The notes under the pieces are model-generated. The model ran no database searches. It was not told where the DNA came from and saw only the letters and a list, made by a program, of their open reading frames with translations. Shown in pieces: positions 53,502 through 62,012 of a stretch of DNA of 64,000 bases. How positions within the stretch are numbered: the stretch's first letter is position 1; every line of letters starts with the position of its first letter. The stretch comes from Saccharothrix ecbatanensis. GTDB lineage: Bacteria; Actinomycetota; Actinomycetes; Mycobacteriales; Pseudonocardiaceae. A program made the translations under genes and the position numbers. Where the stretch lies: the NCBI RefSeq assembly GCF_014205015.1, contig NZ_JACHMO010000001.1, positions 5,394,001 to 5,458,000 of the forward strand, read 5' to 3'.

Positions 53502-54572
53502 TCATTCCCCGCTGAACTCCACACGCACACCCAGCAGACGCACGGCGCGAGTGTCCTCGAAACGCGCCAACGCCGCCACGGCAGCATCCTCGATCACTTC
53601 CGTCTCCAGTGTCGCCGCTTCCATCGTCTCCGCGTCCAGCGAGACCCCCCGCGTGTAGGTGAAGAACGGCACGAACCGCACCTTCACCACCACCCGCACC
53701 ACCGTCCGCCCCTCCTCGCGCACGTCCTCCACCACCCGCCGCGCGATCAGCCGCACCTGCTCGCGGATCTCCTCGGGGTCGGTCAGGTCGTGCTGGAACG
53801 TCGTCTCCCGGCTGCGCGACTTCGCCACCCACGGCGTCGCGGTGACGTTCGTGTCGCCCGCGCCCAACGCCAACTGCCGGAAGTGCGGCCCCATCGCCGG
53901 CCCGAACCGCGCGGCCAACACGTCGAGATCCGCACGCGCCAACTCCTCGACCGTCCGCACGTCCAGAGAAGCGAGCTTGGCCGCCGTGCGGGCACCGATG
54001 CCCCACAACGCGGTCACCGGCCGTCCGGCCATCACCTCGACCCAGTTCTCCCTGGTCAGCCGGTACACGCCGGCGGGCTTGGCGAACCCGGTGGCGAGCT
54101 TCGCGCGCAGCTTGTTGTCCCCGACGCCGACCGAGCACTCCAGCCCGGTCTCCGCCTTCACCGCCCGCCGGACGGCGAGGGCCAGCGCCTCCGGGTCGTC
54201 CGTGCGGGCGCCCAGGAACGCCTCGTCCCAGCCGATCACCTCGACCACCACGGGCAGCTCGCGCAGCACGTCCATCACGTGCGCGGACACCTCCTCGTAG
54301 GCGGGCGCGTCGGACGGCAGGAACACCGCGTCCGGACACTTCTTCTTCGCCAGCCGCAACGGCATCCCGGAGTGGACGCCGAACTCCCTCGCCTCATAGG
54401 ACGCGGTGGCCACCACGGCGCGTTGCGTCGGGTCGCCGGCTCCTCCGACGACCACGGGCCTGCCTCGCAGCTCAGGCCGGCGCGCGATCTCGACCGCCGC
54501 GATGAACTGGTCGAGGTCGACGTGCAGGACCCAGTCCTGTTCGGACACGCCCGCCGGTTCCTGTTCGGACAC
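53502..54572 (-). CDS. dinB: DNA polymerase IV (Y-family)
   Basis: 356 aa from GTG 54572; a second GTG at 54548 lies in a duplicated GTGTCCGAACAGGA sequence. Palm: HVDLDQFIAAVE (metal Asp), RRAVVATASYEAREFGVHSGM, and VIGWDEAFLG holding the second acidic pair, slightly different from the usual SIDEAY/FLD. Helix-hairpin-helix ALWGIGARTAAKLASL, then the little-finger domain. An error-prone polymerase for lesion bypass. No SOS box was found upstream, in contrast to uvrA. Divergent from the AraC gene (32 bp). Confidence 0.93.
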   Translation of the reverse strand: MSEQEPAGVSEQDWVLHVDLDQFIAAVEIARRPELRGRPVVVGGAGDPTQRAVVATASYEAREFGVHSGMPLRLAKKKCPDAVFLPSDAPAYEEVSAHVMDVLRELPVVVEVIGWDEAFLGARTDDPEALALAVRRAVKAETGLECSVGVGDNKLRAKLATGFAKPAGVYRLTRENWVEVMAGRPVTALWGIGARTAAKLASLDVRTVEELARADLDVLAARFGPAMGPHFRQLALGAGDTNVTATPWVAKSRSRETTFQHDLTDPEEIREQVRLIARRVVEDVREEGRTVVRVVVKVRFVPFFTYTRGVSLDAETMEAATLETEVIEDAAVAALARFEDTRAVRLLGVRVEFSGE

Positions 54573-54604
54573 GTCAGCCAGTATCGCCGTGCCATGCTGT
54601 TCGT

Positions 54605-55012
54605 GTGCGACCGGAAGAATTCGCCCATCTGCGCCGGGCACGCGACCTGATGGACCGCGAGTACGCCCGTCCGCTGGACGTGCCCGCCATGGCCCGCACC
54701 GCGCTCATGTCGCCGTCGCACTTCGCCCGGCAGTTCAAGCTGGCCTACGGCGAGACGCCCTACAACTACCTGATGACCAGGCGCATCGAACGCGCGAAGG
54801 CCCTGCTGCGACGGGGTGGCCTCACCGTCACCGAGGTGTGCATGGAGGTCGGCTGCACGTCGCTCGGCTCGTTCAGCTCGCGGTTCACCGAGCTCGTCGG
54901 CGAGACGCCCAGCGCCTACCGGGCCCGCCGCCACGACGCGGTCGCCATAGTGCCCGCGTGCTGGTCCAAGGCCGTCACCCGACCGAGCAGATTTCGAGAA
55001 GCACGCGCCTGA
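54605..55012 (+). CDS. AraC family transcriptional regulator (DNA-binding domain only)
   Basis: 135 aa, GTG 54605. Two helix-turn-helix motifs: LDVPAMARTALMSPSHFARQFKLAYGETP and LTVTEVCMEVGCTSLGSFSSRF with GETPSAYRAR. There is no N-terminal effector domain, as in the short AraC proteins that accompany VOC-family genes. Followed 23 bp later by the VOC gene it probably controls. Confidence 0.92.
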   Translation: MRPEEFAHLRRARDLMDREYARPLDVPAMARTALMSPSHFARQFKLAYGETPYNYLMTRRIERAKALLRRGGLTVTEVCMEVGCTSLGSFSSRFTELVGETPSAYRARRHDAVAIVPACWSKAVTRPSRFREARA

Positions 55013-55035
55013 CCAGCGGGCATAGGTTCACGGGC

Positions 55036-55446
55036 ATGAGCATCAGGATTTCCCACACGTTCCTCCAGGTTCGCGACCAGCAGGAGGCGCTGGTCTTCTA
55101 CCGCGACGTGATCGGCCTCGAAGTGCAGATCGACGCCCCGGTCGAGGAGTACCGCTGGCTGGCCATGGGGTCACCGGACCAGCCCGGCGTCCAGCTCGTG
55201 CTGGAGCACCCGGAGATGGGCCGGCCGGCGGACGACGCGGTCGCGATGAAGGAGCTGATGGCAAAGGGCTCGCTGGGGTCGGTCATCTTCCAGGTGGACG
55301 ACTGCGACGCCACATTCGAACGGGTCCGCGCGGCGGGCGGCGAGGTCATGCAGGAGCCGATGGACCAGATGTACGGGGTGCGGGACTGCGCCTTCCGCGA
55401 CCCGTCGGGCAACCACATCCGCTTCTCCGGTCCGATCAAGGCCTGA
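55036..55446 (+). CDS. VOC (glyoxalase/bleomycin-resistance) family protein
   Basis: 136 aa, ATG 55036. Paired beta-alpha-beta-beta-beta modules: SHTFLQVRDQQEALVFYRDVIGLE and SVIFQVDDCDATFERVRAAGGE, ending with VRDCAFRDPSGNHIRFSGP. Metal-ligand-type His and Glu positions are partly conserved. Probably a small-molecule dioxygenase-like or sequestering protein. Paired with the AraC gene. Its stop lies in a 19-20-bp tandem repeat. Confidence 0.92.
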   Translation: MSIRISHTFLQVRDQQEALVFYRDVIGLEVQIDAPVEEYRWLAMGSPDQPGVQLVLEHPEMGRPADDAVAMKELMAKGSLGSVIFQVDDCDATFERVRAAGGEVMQEPMDQMYGVRDCAFRDPSGNHIRFSGPIKA

Positions 55447-55517
55447 CCGTTTCCATCAACGGCTGACCGTTCGATCAGGGGCTGGCCGTTCGATCAAGGG
55501 CTGGCCGTTTCGCACGG
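55441..55517. repeat. Four tandem 19-20-bp repeats across a stop codon
   Basis: GGCTGACCGTTCGATCAGG-like units at 55441-55460, 55461-55479, 55480-55498 and 55499-55517. The VOC gene TGA is in the first unit. Confidence 0.85.
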
Positions 55518-55542
55518 ACGTCGTTCGTGACACGATCAAGAC

Positions 55543-55986
55543 GTGTCGACCAGCCCGCGCGACCGCGATGAGCAGGGCCGGGCCCGCAACGCGAGACCGC
55601 GTGACGGGCTCGGCCGTCCGCTGCCCTACGGGACCCCGGGCGTCGAGCGGCAGCCCGAGGGTGTGCCGCGCACGCCCGCGGAGGCGTTGGCCGAGGCGCA
55701 GCGCCTGCTCGACCTCGGCCGCCCGTTCCACGCGCACGAAGTGCTGGAGGACGCGTGGAAAACGGCGCCCGAGTCCGAACAGGAGCTGTGGCGCGGGTTG
55801 GCGCAACTGGCCGTGGGCATGACCCACTCCCTGCGAGGCAACGCGTCCGGCGCTTCGGCACTGCTGGGCCGGGGGGCGCGCAACATCTCGCCGTATCTAC
55901 AAGACCCGCCGCACGGGGTGGACGTGGCGGGCCTGCTGGCCTGGGCCGCGTCGGGCACCGGCGTGCCGCGGCTGACAGTGGGATAG
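55543..55986 (+). CDS. DUF309 family protein
   Basis: 147 aa, GTG 55543. The DUF309 signature FHAHEVLEDAWKTAPESEQE followed by LWRGLAQLAVGMTHSLRGN (HExLE-like helix with conserved His and Trp) is clear at about residues 60-100. The N-terminal 50 residues are Arg/Pro-rich and disordered. Function of the family unknown. Confidence 0.9.
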   Translation: MSTSPRDRDEQGRARNARPRDGLGRPLPYGTPGVERQPEGVPRTPAEALAEAQRLLDLGRPFHAHEVLEDAWKTAPESEQELWRGLAQLAVGMTHSLRGNASGASALLGRGARNISPYLQDPPHGVDVAGLLAWAASGTGVPRLTVG

Positions 55987-55990
55987 CACC

Positions 55991-56092
55991 GTGTTGATCC
56001 GGCCTTACCGGGAATCGGACCACGACGCGGTCGGCGAGATCTGCGCGCCGGCGTTCGTGGCGGGCAACGGCGAGCGCACCCCGAGCCGTTGA
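55991..56092 (+). pseudogene. GNAT acetyltransferase N-terminal fragment
   Basis: GTG 55991 begins LIRPYRESDHDAVGEICAPAF, a standard GNAT N-terminus, but after 33 codons it ends with TGA and no acetyl-CoA-binding motif follows in any frame. Remnant of a truncated gene. Confidence 0.6.
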
Positions 56093-56154
56093 CCTACCTG
56101 GTGCTTCAAGTTGGGCCGAATGCCTGCTTGGGGGACGTCGCGGCGGGGTAACTG

Positions 56155-56370
56155 GTGAGTAACCACCCCCACCTGGAGGCACCAGTGCTAGCCATCATCG
56201 CCGCGGTCATCTTCGGCCTCGCCCTCCTGCTCGACCTGGCGAACGCGTCGTTCGGCACCGTGCTCGACGGCGGGACGCTCCTGATGGCCGGACTGCTGTG
56301 CGTGGCGCTGCACCTCGCGGGTGTCGGCGCCGGGACGAAGGCGCTCAGCTTCCGCCGCCGCCGCCGCTGA
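56155..56370 (+). CDS. Small membrane protein, 71 aa
   Basis: GTG 56155 (a GTG ten codons later is possible). Two membrane segments, VLAIIAAVIFGLALLLDLA and GGTLLMAGLLCVALHLAGV, and an Arg-rich C-terminus. The pattern is common in small actinomycete membrane proteins of unknown role. Followed by 150 bp of CCGCTCCGCC-type low-complexity DNA. Confidence 0.65.
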   Translation: MSNHPHLEAPVLAIIAAVIFGLALLLDLANASFGTVLDGGTLLMAGLLCVALHLAGVGAGTKALSFRRRRR

Positions 56371-56520
56371 CCCTCTCCACCGGCGTTGCCCCGCTCCACC
56401 GGGCTCCGCCCGGTTGCCCCGCACCGCCGGGCGCGACCCCGCTCCGCCCGGCTAACCCGCTCCGCCGCCGCCGACCCGCTCCGCCGGGTACGCCCCCGCT
56501 CCCGGGTGGACAATCGACCG

Positions 56521-56958
56521 GTGGACGTGTCCGCGAGTCGAGTGATCCCCCGACCACCGGAGGTCGTGGCGCGGTACGCCATGGACTGGCGCCACGACCA
56601 CGAGTGGACGCAGGGCATCAAGCGGGCCGAGTTGAGCACGCCCGCGCCCGGCGGCGGGTTCGGTGTCGGCGCGGAGGTGACGCGCACCGCGCACTTCCTC
56701 GGCAAGAAGATCGACTACGTGCTGCGGGTCCTGGCGCACGACCCGCCGACGCTGCTGGAGATGAAGTCGGTCGCCGGACCGTTCCCGATGCACGTGACGT
56801 ACCGGTTCGACCCGGCCCCGGGCGGCGGCACGTCGGCCTCCATCCGCATCCGCGGTGACGCGAGCCGGCACTACCGGCTGGTCGGTCCGCTCATGGCGCG
56901 GTTCGTGCGGGCCAACATCCGCAAGGATCTCCGGGACCTGGCCCGCCACCTCAGTTGA
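56521..56958 (+). CDS. SRPBCC family protein
   Basis: 145 aa from GTG 56521. Helix-grip features: SASRVIPRPPEVVARYAMDWRHDHEW, central VGAEVTRTAHFLGKKIDYVLRVL, and the C-terminal helix VRANIRKDLRDLARHL. Hydrophobic-ligand-binding fold; no catalytic residues can be assigned. Its TGA is the start of a 23-bp tandem repeat. Confidence 0.85.
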   Translation: MDVSASRVIPRPPEVVARYAMDWRHDHEWTQGIKRAELSTPAPGGGFGVGAEVTRTAHFLGKKIDYVLRVLAHDPPTLLEMKSVAGPFPMHVTYRFDPAPGGGTSASIRIRGDASRHYRLVGPLMARFVRANIRKDLRDLARHLS

Positions 56959-57040
56959 CGACTCAAGTCCGCGGCGGCTGACGACTCAGGTCCGCGGCGG
57001 CTGACAACTCAGGTCCGCCGACTCAAGTCCGCGGCGGCGG
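56956..57040. repeat. Nearly four tandem 23-bp repeats joining two convergent gene ends
   Basis: TGACGACTCAAGTCCGCGGCGGC-type units at 56956-56978, 56979-57001, 57002-57019 (short) and 57020-57040. They contain the stop codons of both the SRPBCC gene (56956-56958) and the convergent gene (57023-57025). Confidence 0.88.
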
Positions 57041-57256
57041 CGCGACGAGCAGGCACGCCACGCACGGCATGCCCTCCGGCTCGGGCAACAGCTCCGCCGA
57101 ACCGACGTCGATCCGTTCACCGCACAACGTCAGCAGCGCCGACTGCGTGCCGTCCGGCAGCGGCACCAGGTGGCAGGACCGCTCCCACTCGCCCTCGAAC
57201 CCACCCCGCTTGCGCACGAGCAGCACCGGGTCGTGGGAGCGCTGCGAGAAGTTCAC
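57023..57256 (-). CDS. Hypothetical protein, 77 aa
   Basis: GTG 57256 overlaps the stop of the preceding gene (GTGA). Beta-rich with VNFSQRSHDPVLLVRKRG, a helical centre and two Cys near the end (MPCVACLLVAPPP) plus one in TLCGERID; CxxC-type zinc binding is possible. Last gene of a leftward operon led by the XRE regulator. No family recognised. Confidence 0.65.
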   Translation of the reverse strand: MNFSQRSHDPVLLVRKRGGFEGEWERSCHLVPLPDGTQSALLTLCGERIDVGSAELLPEPEGMPCVACLLVAPPPRT

Positions 57257-57462
57257 GAGGACACCAGTTCGTCGTCGGTCACGACGCACACCACGGCGTC
57301 CGAGGTCGCGTAGAAGTCCAGCCAGTACGGCCCGCAGTGCTGCCTGACCTCGATCTGCTGCCTGACCTCGATCTGCCTAACCTCGATCTGCTGCCTGACG
57401 TCGGTGTGCCGGTCACCGGCAGCGTCCTGGGACGTCGGCTCCGTGGCTTCCGGTTCGATCAC
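57253..57462 (-). CDS. Hypothetical small protein with internal repeat, 69 aa
   Basis: ATG 57462. The N-terminal half is a coding tandem repeat (VRQQIEVRQIEVRQQIEVRQ, from DNA repeats at 57340-57406); the C-terminal half, HCGPYWLDFYATSDAVVCVV, looks conserved. Repeat copies encode mostly charged residues and might form a helix. It lies between the XRE regulator and the 77-aa gene, overlapping the latter by 4 nt. Small genes after such regulators are often toxin-antitoxin-like or regulatory partners, but nothing here proves it. Confidence 0.65.
   Translation of the reverse strand: MIEPEATEPTSQDAAGDRHTDVRQQIEVRQIEVRQQIEVRQHCGPYWLDFYATSDAVVCVVTDDELVSS
57340..57406. repeat. In-frame tandem repeats (15-18 bp) in a small gene
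   Basis: CTGCCTGACCTCGATCTG at 57340-57357 and 57358-57375, a 15-bp version at 57376-57390 and a partial copy to 57406. They encode the repeated QIEVRQ segment on the minus strand. Confidence 0.85.
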
Positions 57463-57549
57463 TCTTCCATCGTGCTTCGTGACCGCCGGGTAACCCAGCG
57501 TCGACGGCCGATCGGCCGGGCCGTACCCGGAAGTCGCATAGGGATCGGT

Positions 57550-58890
57550 TCAGCGGATCTCGCGGACCAGCTCGGCGACGTCCGGCGCCCCTTCCCACTT
57601 GCCGAGCTTGCCCAGCTCACGCAGCACCAACGAGGACTTGGTGACGCGGGCGTTGTCGAGCGCCTCGTACGCCAGCGACATGGCGTGCTCCTGTTCACCG
57701 GCCATGGCGTGCGCGTGGGCGAGCTTGGCGATGTGCACGCCCTGCTCCCACGTGCACAGCTGCCGCCACACGCGGTCCTGGACGTCCCGGTAGACCTCGA
57801 TCGCACGGGTCGGCTTGCCCAGCTGCAACCAGCTCGCCGCGCGTTCCATGTCGAAGTGCTCGGCGGTGGCGCAGTAGCCGATCCAGTACTCGTCGTCGGT
57901 CCGCGGCGACACCCGCTCGAACTCCGTGCGCGCCGCGTCCAGCCGGTCCATGCAGGACGCCTCGTCGCCCGCCACGGACAGGGCGCGCGCCTCCTGCCGG
58001 AACGCGAGGGCGCGCACCATCGGGCCCAAGGCCTGCTCGCGGCAGGCCGCGCGAACCAGGCCGACCACGCGGTCGACGTCGCCGTCGGCCTCCGCCAGCT
58101 GGGACATCCGCACGTAGGAGTAGGCGACGACGTCCCGGTCGTCGGCGGCCTGGCCCTGTTCCAGCGCGCGGGTCGTCCACTGGATCGCGCCGCGCGGGTC
58201 GCCGATCTCGTCGTGCATCCAGCCGAGGAATTCGGCGTAGGTGGCGGCGATCACGAGCAGTTCCCGACGCTGTTCACCGCGCGCCGAGCGCCTCAGCACC
58301 TCGATGAAGTCGTACATCCCGCGCGCGATGGGCAGCAGGGCGCGGGAGCTGCGCCAGTTGTGCGCGTCGTTGATGATCCGCCGCAGCGACCGCAACCAAC
58401 TCAGCGCGTCGTCCGCGATAGCGCCGCCGGACCCGCTGGACCCCCCGTACACGGCCGCGCTGGTGAGCGCCACGAGGGTGTCGACGTCGACACCGACCAC
58501 GCCGTTCAGCAGGTCGGCGAAGCCGGGCGCGAGGCGCGTGACGTCGGCCGCGTCCATCGGAAGCGTGTTGTCGGACAGGCCGAGCAGGTGCGCCGGGATG
58601 CCCAGCAGACGCTGCAACGGCCGCAGCACGCGCAGGTCGTAGGAGATGTTGCTGCCGGACTCCAGCCGCGAGATGGCCGACTGGGAGAACCCGGCGAGCG
58701 AGCCCAGTTCGCCTTGGCGCAGCCCGTGCGCCCGCCGTGCCACCGCCACGACCGCGCCCGGCGACTGGTTGCGGACCGCCTCCCGCACTTCGCGGCTCTT
58801 CCACAGCGATCGGGGCAACGGCGGCAGCGGCGCCTCCGGGACGACCACCGCGGGCCGGCCCGTCGTCGGGTCGGTGCGATCGAGTGCCAT
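57550..58890 (-). CDS. XRE family regulator with helical repeat C-terminus
   Basis: 446 aa from ATG 58890. N-terminal Cro/C1-type helix-turn-helix (about 45-105; RRAHGLRQGELGSLAGFSQSAISRLESG), then about 340 residues of TPR-like helices (YAEFLGWMHDEIGDPRGAIQWTTRALEQG, YVRMSQLAEADGDVDRVVGLV). This organisation is common in actinomycete regulators that accompany small downstream genes. Its promoter region is filled by eight tandem repeats. Confidence 0.88.
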   Translation of the reverse strand: MALDRTDPTTGRPAVVVPEAPLPPLPRSLWKSREVREAVRNQSPGAVVAVARRAHGLRQGELGSLAGFSQSAISRLESGSNISYDLRVLRPLQRLLGIPAHLLGLSDNTLPMDAADVTRLAPGFADLLNGVVGVDVDTLVALTSAAVYGGSSGSGGAIADDALSWLRSLRRIINDAHNWRSSRALLPIARGMYDFIEVLRRSARGEQRRELLVIAATYAEFLGWMHDEIGDPRGAIQWTTRALEQGQAADDRDVVAYSYVRMSQLAEADGDVDRVVGLVRAACREQALGPMVRALAFRQEARALSVAGDEASCMDRLDAARTEFERVSPRTDDEYWIGYCATAEHFDMERAASWLQLGKPTRAIEVYRDVQDRVWRQLCTWEQGVHIAKLAHAHAMAGEQEHAMSLAYEALDNARVTKSSLVLRELGKLGKWEGAPDVAELVREIR

Positions 58891-58935
58891 GACCACATCC
58901 TTCCGCACAGACCCCGCATCCTGGCACCGCTCCCA

Positions 58936-59120
58936 GAACCGCGCGACCGCCGTTACGGGGACCACGCGACCGCCGCTCCCAGAACCGCGCGACCGCCGCT
59001 CCCAAGACCACGCGACCGCCGTTGACGGGGACCGCTCGACCGCCGCTCCCCGGACCACGCGACCGCCGTCAACGGGGACCGCTCGCCCCCCGCTACCGAG
59101 GTCGCGCGACCGTTACGGGT
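58936..59120. repeat. Eight tandem 22-25-bp repeats in a divergent promoter region
   Basis: Units of the form GACCRCGCGACCGCCGYNNNCGGG, alternating between TTACGGG/TTGACGGG and CTCCC endings, fill 58936-59120. They lie between the XRE operon start (58890) and the EI24 gene start (59154). Confidence 0.85.
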
Positions 59121-59153
59121 TCATGTGGCCGGCCACGCCGATATGCTCCGCCG

Positions 59154-59915
59154 GTGATCAGGGTGATGCGGGACTTCTCGACCGGTGTAGGACTGCTCGG
59201 ACAGGGTTTCGGGCTGGTGTTCCGCTCACCGAAACTGCTGCTGATCGGCGCGATCCCGGCGTTGCTGACGACAGTGCTGCTGATCGGCGGCGCGGTGGCG
59301 CTGGCGGCCTACATCGACGACATCGCCGCCTGGGCCACGCCGTTCGCCGACGACTGGAACGAAGGGGTGCGCGCGGCCACCCGGTTCGCCGCCGGGTTCG
59401 CCATCATCGGCGCGTTCATCGCGATCGGGCTGCTGCTGTTCACCGCGATCACGCTGATCATCGGCGGCCCGTTCTACGAGCACATCGCCGAGACCGTGGA
59501 GGACACCCACCTCGGCGGCGTGCCCGAAGCCGACCAGGCGGGCTGGGCGAAGTCCGCCGCCGTGGGCATCCGGGACGCGGTGATGCTCATCGGCCTGGCG
59601 ATCCTGTGCGCCATCCCGCTGTTCGCCGCCGGGTTCATCCCGGTCATCGGGCAGACCGTGGTGCCGGTGATCGCGGTGTGCGTCAACGCGACGATCCTCG
59701 GCATCGAGCTGACCGGCATCCCGTTCACCCGGCGCGGCCTCAAGCTCGGCGTGCGGCGGCAGGTGCTGCGCAAGCGGCGGGCCGTCACGCTCGGCTTCGC
59801 CGTGCCCACCTACCTGCTGTGCCTCATCCCGTTGGCGGCGCTGGTGGTGCTGCCGGCGGCGATGGCAGGCGGCACGGTCCTCGCGCACCGCCTGCTCCAC
59901 AACCAGATCAGGTGA
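59154..59915 (+). CDS. EI24 domain membrane protein (CysZ-like)
   Basis: 253 aa, GTG 59154. Begins with MRDFSTGVGLLGQGFGLVFR, then four to six membrane segments (LLLIGAIPALLTTVLLIGG, AIIGAFIAIGLLLFTAITLI, LIGLAILCAIPLFAAGFIP, VPTYLLCLIPLAALVVLPA) and the family PFYEHIAETVE segment. EI24/CysZ proteins include sulfate permeases; transport is inferred only from the family. Overlaps the convergent gene by 8 bp. Confidence 0.9.
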   Translation: MIRVMRDFSTGVGLLGQGFGLVFRSPKLLLIGAIPALLTTVLLIGGAVALAAYIDDIAAWATPFADDWNEGVRAATRFAAGFAIIGAFIAIGLLLFTAITLIIGGPFYEHIAETVEDTHLGGVPEADQAGWAKSAAVGIRDAVMLIGLAILCAIPLFAAGFIPVIGQTVVPVIAVCVNATILGIELTGIPFTRRGLKLGVRRQVLRKRRAVTLGFAVPTYLLCLIPLAALVVLPAAMAGGTVLAHRLLHNQIR

Positions 59916-61857
59916 ACGGCACCCACGCCTGAGTGGACAGGCCGTCGATCCGGGTGACCTGGATCCCGGCGGCGGACACCGTCCACAGGTCGTCGCCGAT
60001 CACCAGCGCCCGGCGGATGCCCGGCTCGTAGCTCGACGCCTCGTGCCGGATCGTGCCCATCGCGGTGAACGCGCCGTCACCGAGCTTGAGCACCAGCAGT
60101 CCGCTCGGCATCGGCTCGACCGGCTTCCGCCCGACGGGCATGTTCAGCACCGGCAGCAGGATCAGGTCGCGCGCGGGCCAGTACAGGAAGGCGTGCGGGT
60201 CGAACTCGACCTCCGAGTTCGCGCCCGGCAGGTGGTGGCCCGCGACCTTGGTCGGCACGGCCGGGTCCGACACGTCGAACAGCGACACCTGCGTGCCCGT
60301 CGTGCGGCCCTGCGCAGTGGCCTCCTGGCCGACGCCGATCAGCTTCCCGTCGCCCGCCGGGTGCAGGTACGCCGAGTAGCCGGTGATCTTCAGCTCGCCG
60401 ACCTTGCGCGGCTTGGCCGGGTCGGACAGGTCCAGCGTGTAGAGCGGGTCGACCTGCCGGAACGTCACCACGTACCCGACCGGGCCGACGAACCGGACGC
60501 TGTAGATGCGCTCGTCCAGGCCGAGGCCGTCGAGCCTGCCGACTTCCTGGAGCTTCCCGCCGTCCGCCTTCAGCACGGTGACCGAACTCTGCGTCGTGGG
60601 CCGCTTCTTCGGGATGCCGGGCGCGCCGGGCCCGTCACTGGACGTCGTCGCCACCCGCAGATGGCCCTGGTGCTCGGACAGCGAGTACTGGTTCAGCAGC
60701 GTGCCGCCGACCCGGCCGGACGCCACGTGCTTCGGCGGTCCGGGCTGCGAGATGTCGAACTGGTGGATCGCGGTGTCCCGCGAGGAGTTCGGCGCGGTGC
60801 GCGTCCTCGGCCGCAGGTGGTGGTCGTCTGCCACGTAGAGCGACGTTCCGGTGCCGTAGACGGTGTCGCCGTCGGCCATGATCGTCACGGCGTCGCCGTT
60901 GCCCAGGTCGCCGGGGAAGTCGAACGTCAGCACGGACAGCATGGACGTGCCCGAGTGCTGCTCGGGGTGGCTGATCCGGTCGCACGCCACCAGCGAGCCG
61001 TCCGAGCGGGAGCCGTCGGCGGCGGTCAGCTCGTAGCGCGGGAGCCACGCCCCGATCGGCGCGGTGGCGACCAGCGCCCGGTTCTCGATCAGGGATTCCG
61101 CCTCGGTGCGGCCGTCCGTCGGGTACACCCACGGCAGTCGCGGTCCGGAGTGGACGACCACGCGCACCACGCCGTCGACCTGGCGGGCGTCCACGTACCG
61201 GCCGTCCACGGTGAGCGTGTTCAGGATGCGCGGCTCGGCGGCGAGGTCGACCAACGTCACCGACGCGCCCTCGGAGTACGTCTCGTGCGGGCTGTCGACC
61301 GCGATCCGGTGCCCCGTCATGCCGTCCCCGCCGCCGACGACCAGCGCGCGGTCCTCGTGCAGCAGCAGTTGGGAGGCGTGGCCGCCGGGCACGTCGAGGG
61401 TGCCGGTGATCCGGCGGGTGGCGACGTCCAGCACGCGCAGCTTGCCGTCGGCGACCGTCACGACCCGCTTGCCGTCGGTCTTCACCAGGTCCGGCTCGTC
61501 CACACCGGCCTCGTGCGTGTTCGTCTTGGAGTGCTCGGGCGCCTCGGCCGCGACCTTCGGTGTGCCCGCACTCGACTCCGCGCCTGCCCTCGAATCCTCC
61601 ACGACCTGACCGTGGGTGCTCATGAAAGGGGAGCCCAGCCCGTGAACGCCCACGTGAGGGCGGATCGCGTCGCGCAGTCCTGTCAGAGCGGTGTCGCAGG
61701 TGTCGAACGCGACCAAGTCGACCGGCACCGCTTCGATCGGCGGCACGGTCCGCCAGTCCTCCACCACGGCGGGCACGGCCGACGCCGCGCTCACCCCCAC
61801 CACCAGTGCGACGCCACCGAACAGCGCCGCCCGCGAACCCCAGGGCCGTCTCGTCAT
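59908..61857 (-). CDS. Secreted beta-propeller domain-containing protein
   Basis: 649 aa from ATG 61857. Signal-type N-terminus (ALFGGVALVVGVSAASAV) followed by residues of a Ser/Ala-rich linker and a beta-propeller of the PF09826 type: THEAGVDEPDLVKTDGKRVVTVADGKLRVL, then repeated YxLDLSDPAKPRKVGEL-like blades, and GANSEVEFDPHAFLYWP near the end. Exported; probably extracellular or cell-surface; role unknown. Divergent from the FKBP gene with a 20-bp perfect palindrome between. Confidence 0.88.
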   Translation of the reverse strand: MTRRPWGSRAALFGGVALVVGVSAASAVPAVVEDWRTVPPIEAVPVDLVAFDTCDTALTGLRDAIRPHVGVHGLGSPFMSTHGQVVEDSRAGAESSAGTPKVAAEAPEHSKTNTHEAGVDEPDLVKTDGKRVVTVADGKLRVLDVATRRITGTLDVPGGHASQLLLHEDRALVVGGGDGMTGHRIAVDSPHETYSEGASVTLVDLAAEPRILNTLTVDGRYVDARQVDGVVRVVVHSGPRLPWVYPTDGRTEAESLIENRALVATAPIGAWLPRYELTAADGSRSDGSLVACDRISHPEQHSGTSMLSVLTFDFPGDLGNGDAVTIMADGDTVYGTGTSLYVADDHHLRPRTRTAPNSSRDTAIHQFDISQPGPPKHVASGRVGGTLLNQYSLSEHQGHLRVATTSSDGPGAPGIPKKRPTTQSSVTVLKADGGKLQEVGRLDGLGLDERIYSVRFVGPVGYVVTFRQVDPLYTLDLSDPAKPRKVGELKITGYSAYLHPAGDGKLIGVGQEATAQGRTTGTQVSLFDVSDPAVPTKVAGHHLPGANSEVEFDPHAFLYWPARDLILLPVLNMPVGRKPVEPMPSGLLVLKLGDGAFTAMGTIRHEASSYEPGIRRALVIGDDLWTVSAAGIQVTRIDGLSTQAWVPFT

Positions 61858-61914
61858 GTCCACAGGACGGGACGAAGTGGCGAAAGGGTTGCGCGCCGAG
61901 TCCGACGTGGGGGG

Positions 61915-61934
61915 TGTAGGCCGATCGGCCTACA
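61915..61934. promoter_or_regulatory. Perfect 20-bp palindrome between divergent genes
   Basis: TGTAGGCCGATCGGCCTACA, symmetric over all 20 bases, 58 bp from the beta-propeller start and 79 bp from the FKBP start. A dimeric repressor site is the likeliest meaning; no regulator gene is adjacent. Confidence 0.55.
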
Positions 61935-62012
61935 CGAACAGTGACGTGATTGAGTAGGCCAGGACCTTGCCCAACGCCCCCGTCCGGGGCGGAGCGACAC
62001 AGGAGAGTCAAC

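Noticed and set aside
58936..59120. Possible CRISPR array
   Set aside because: Head-to-tail units without unique spacers; it is a tandem repeat.
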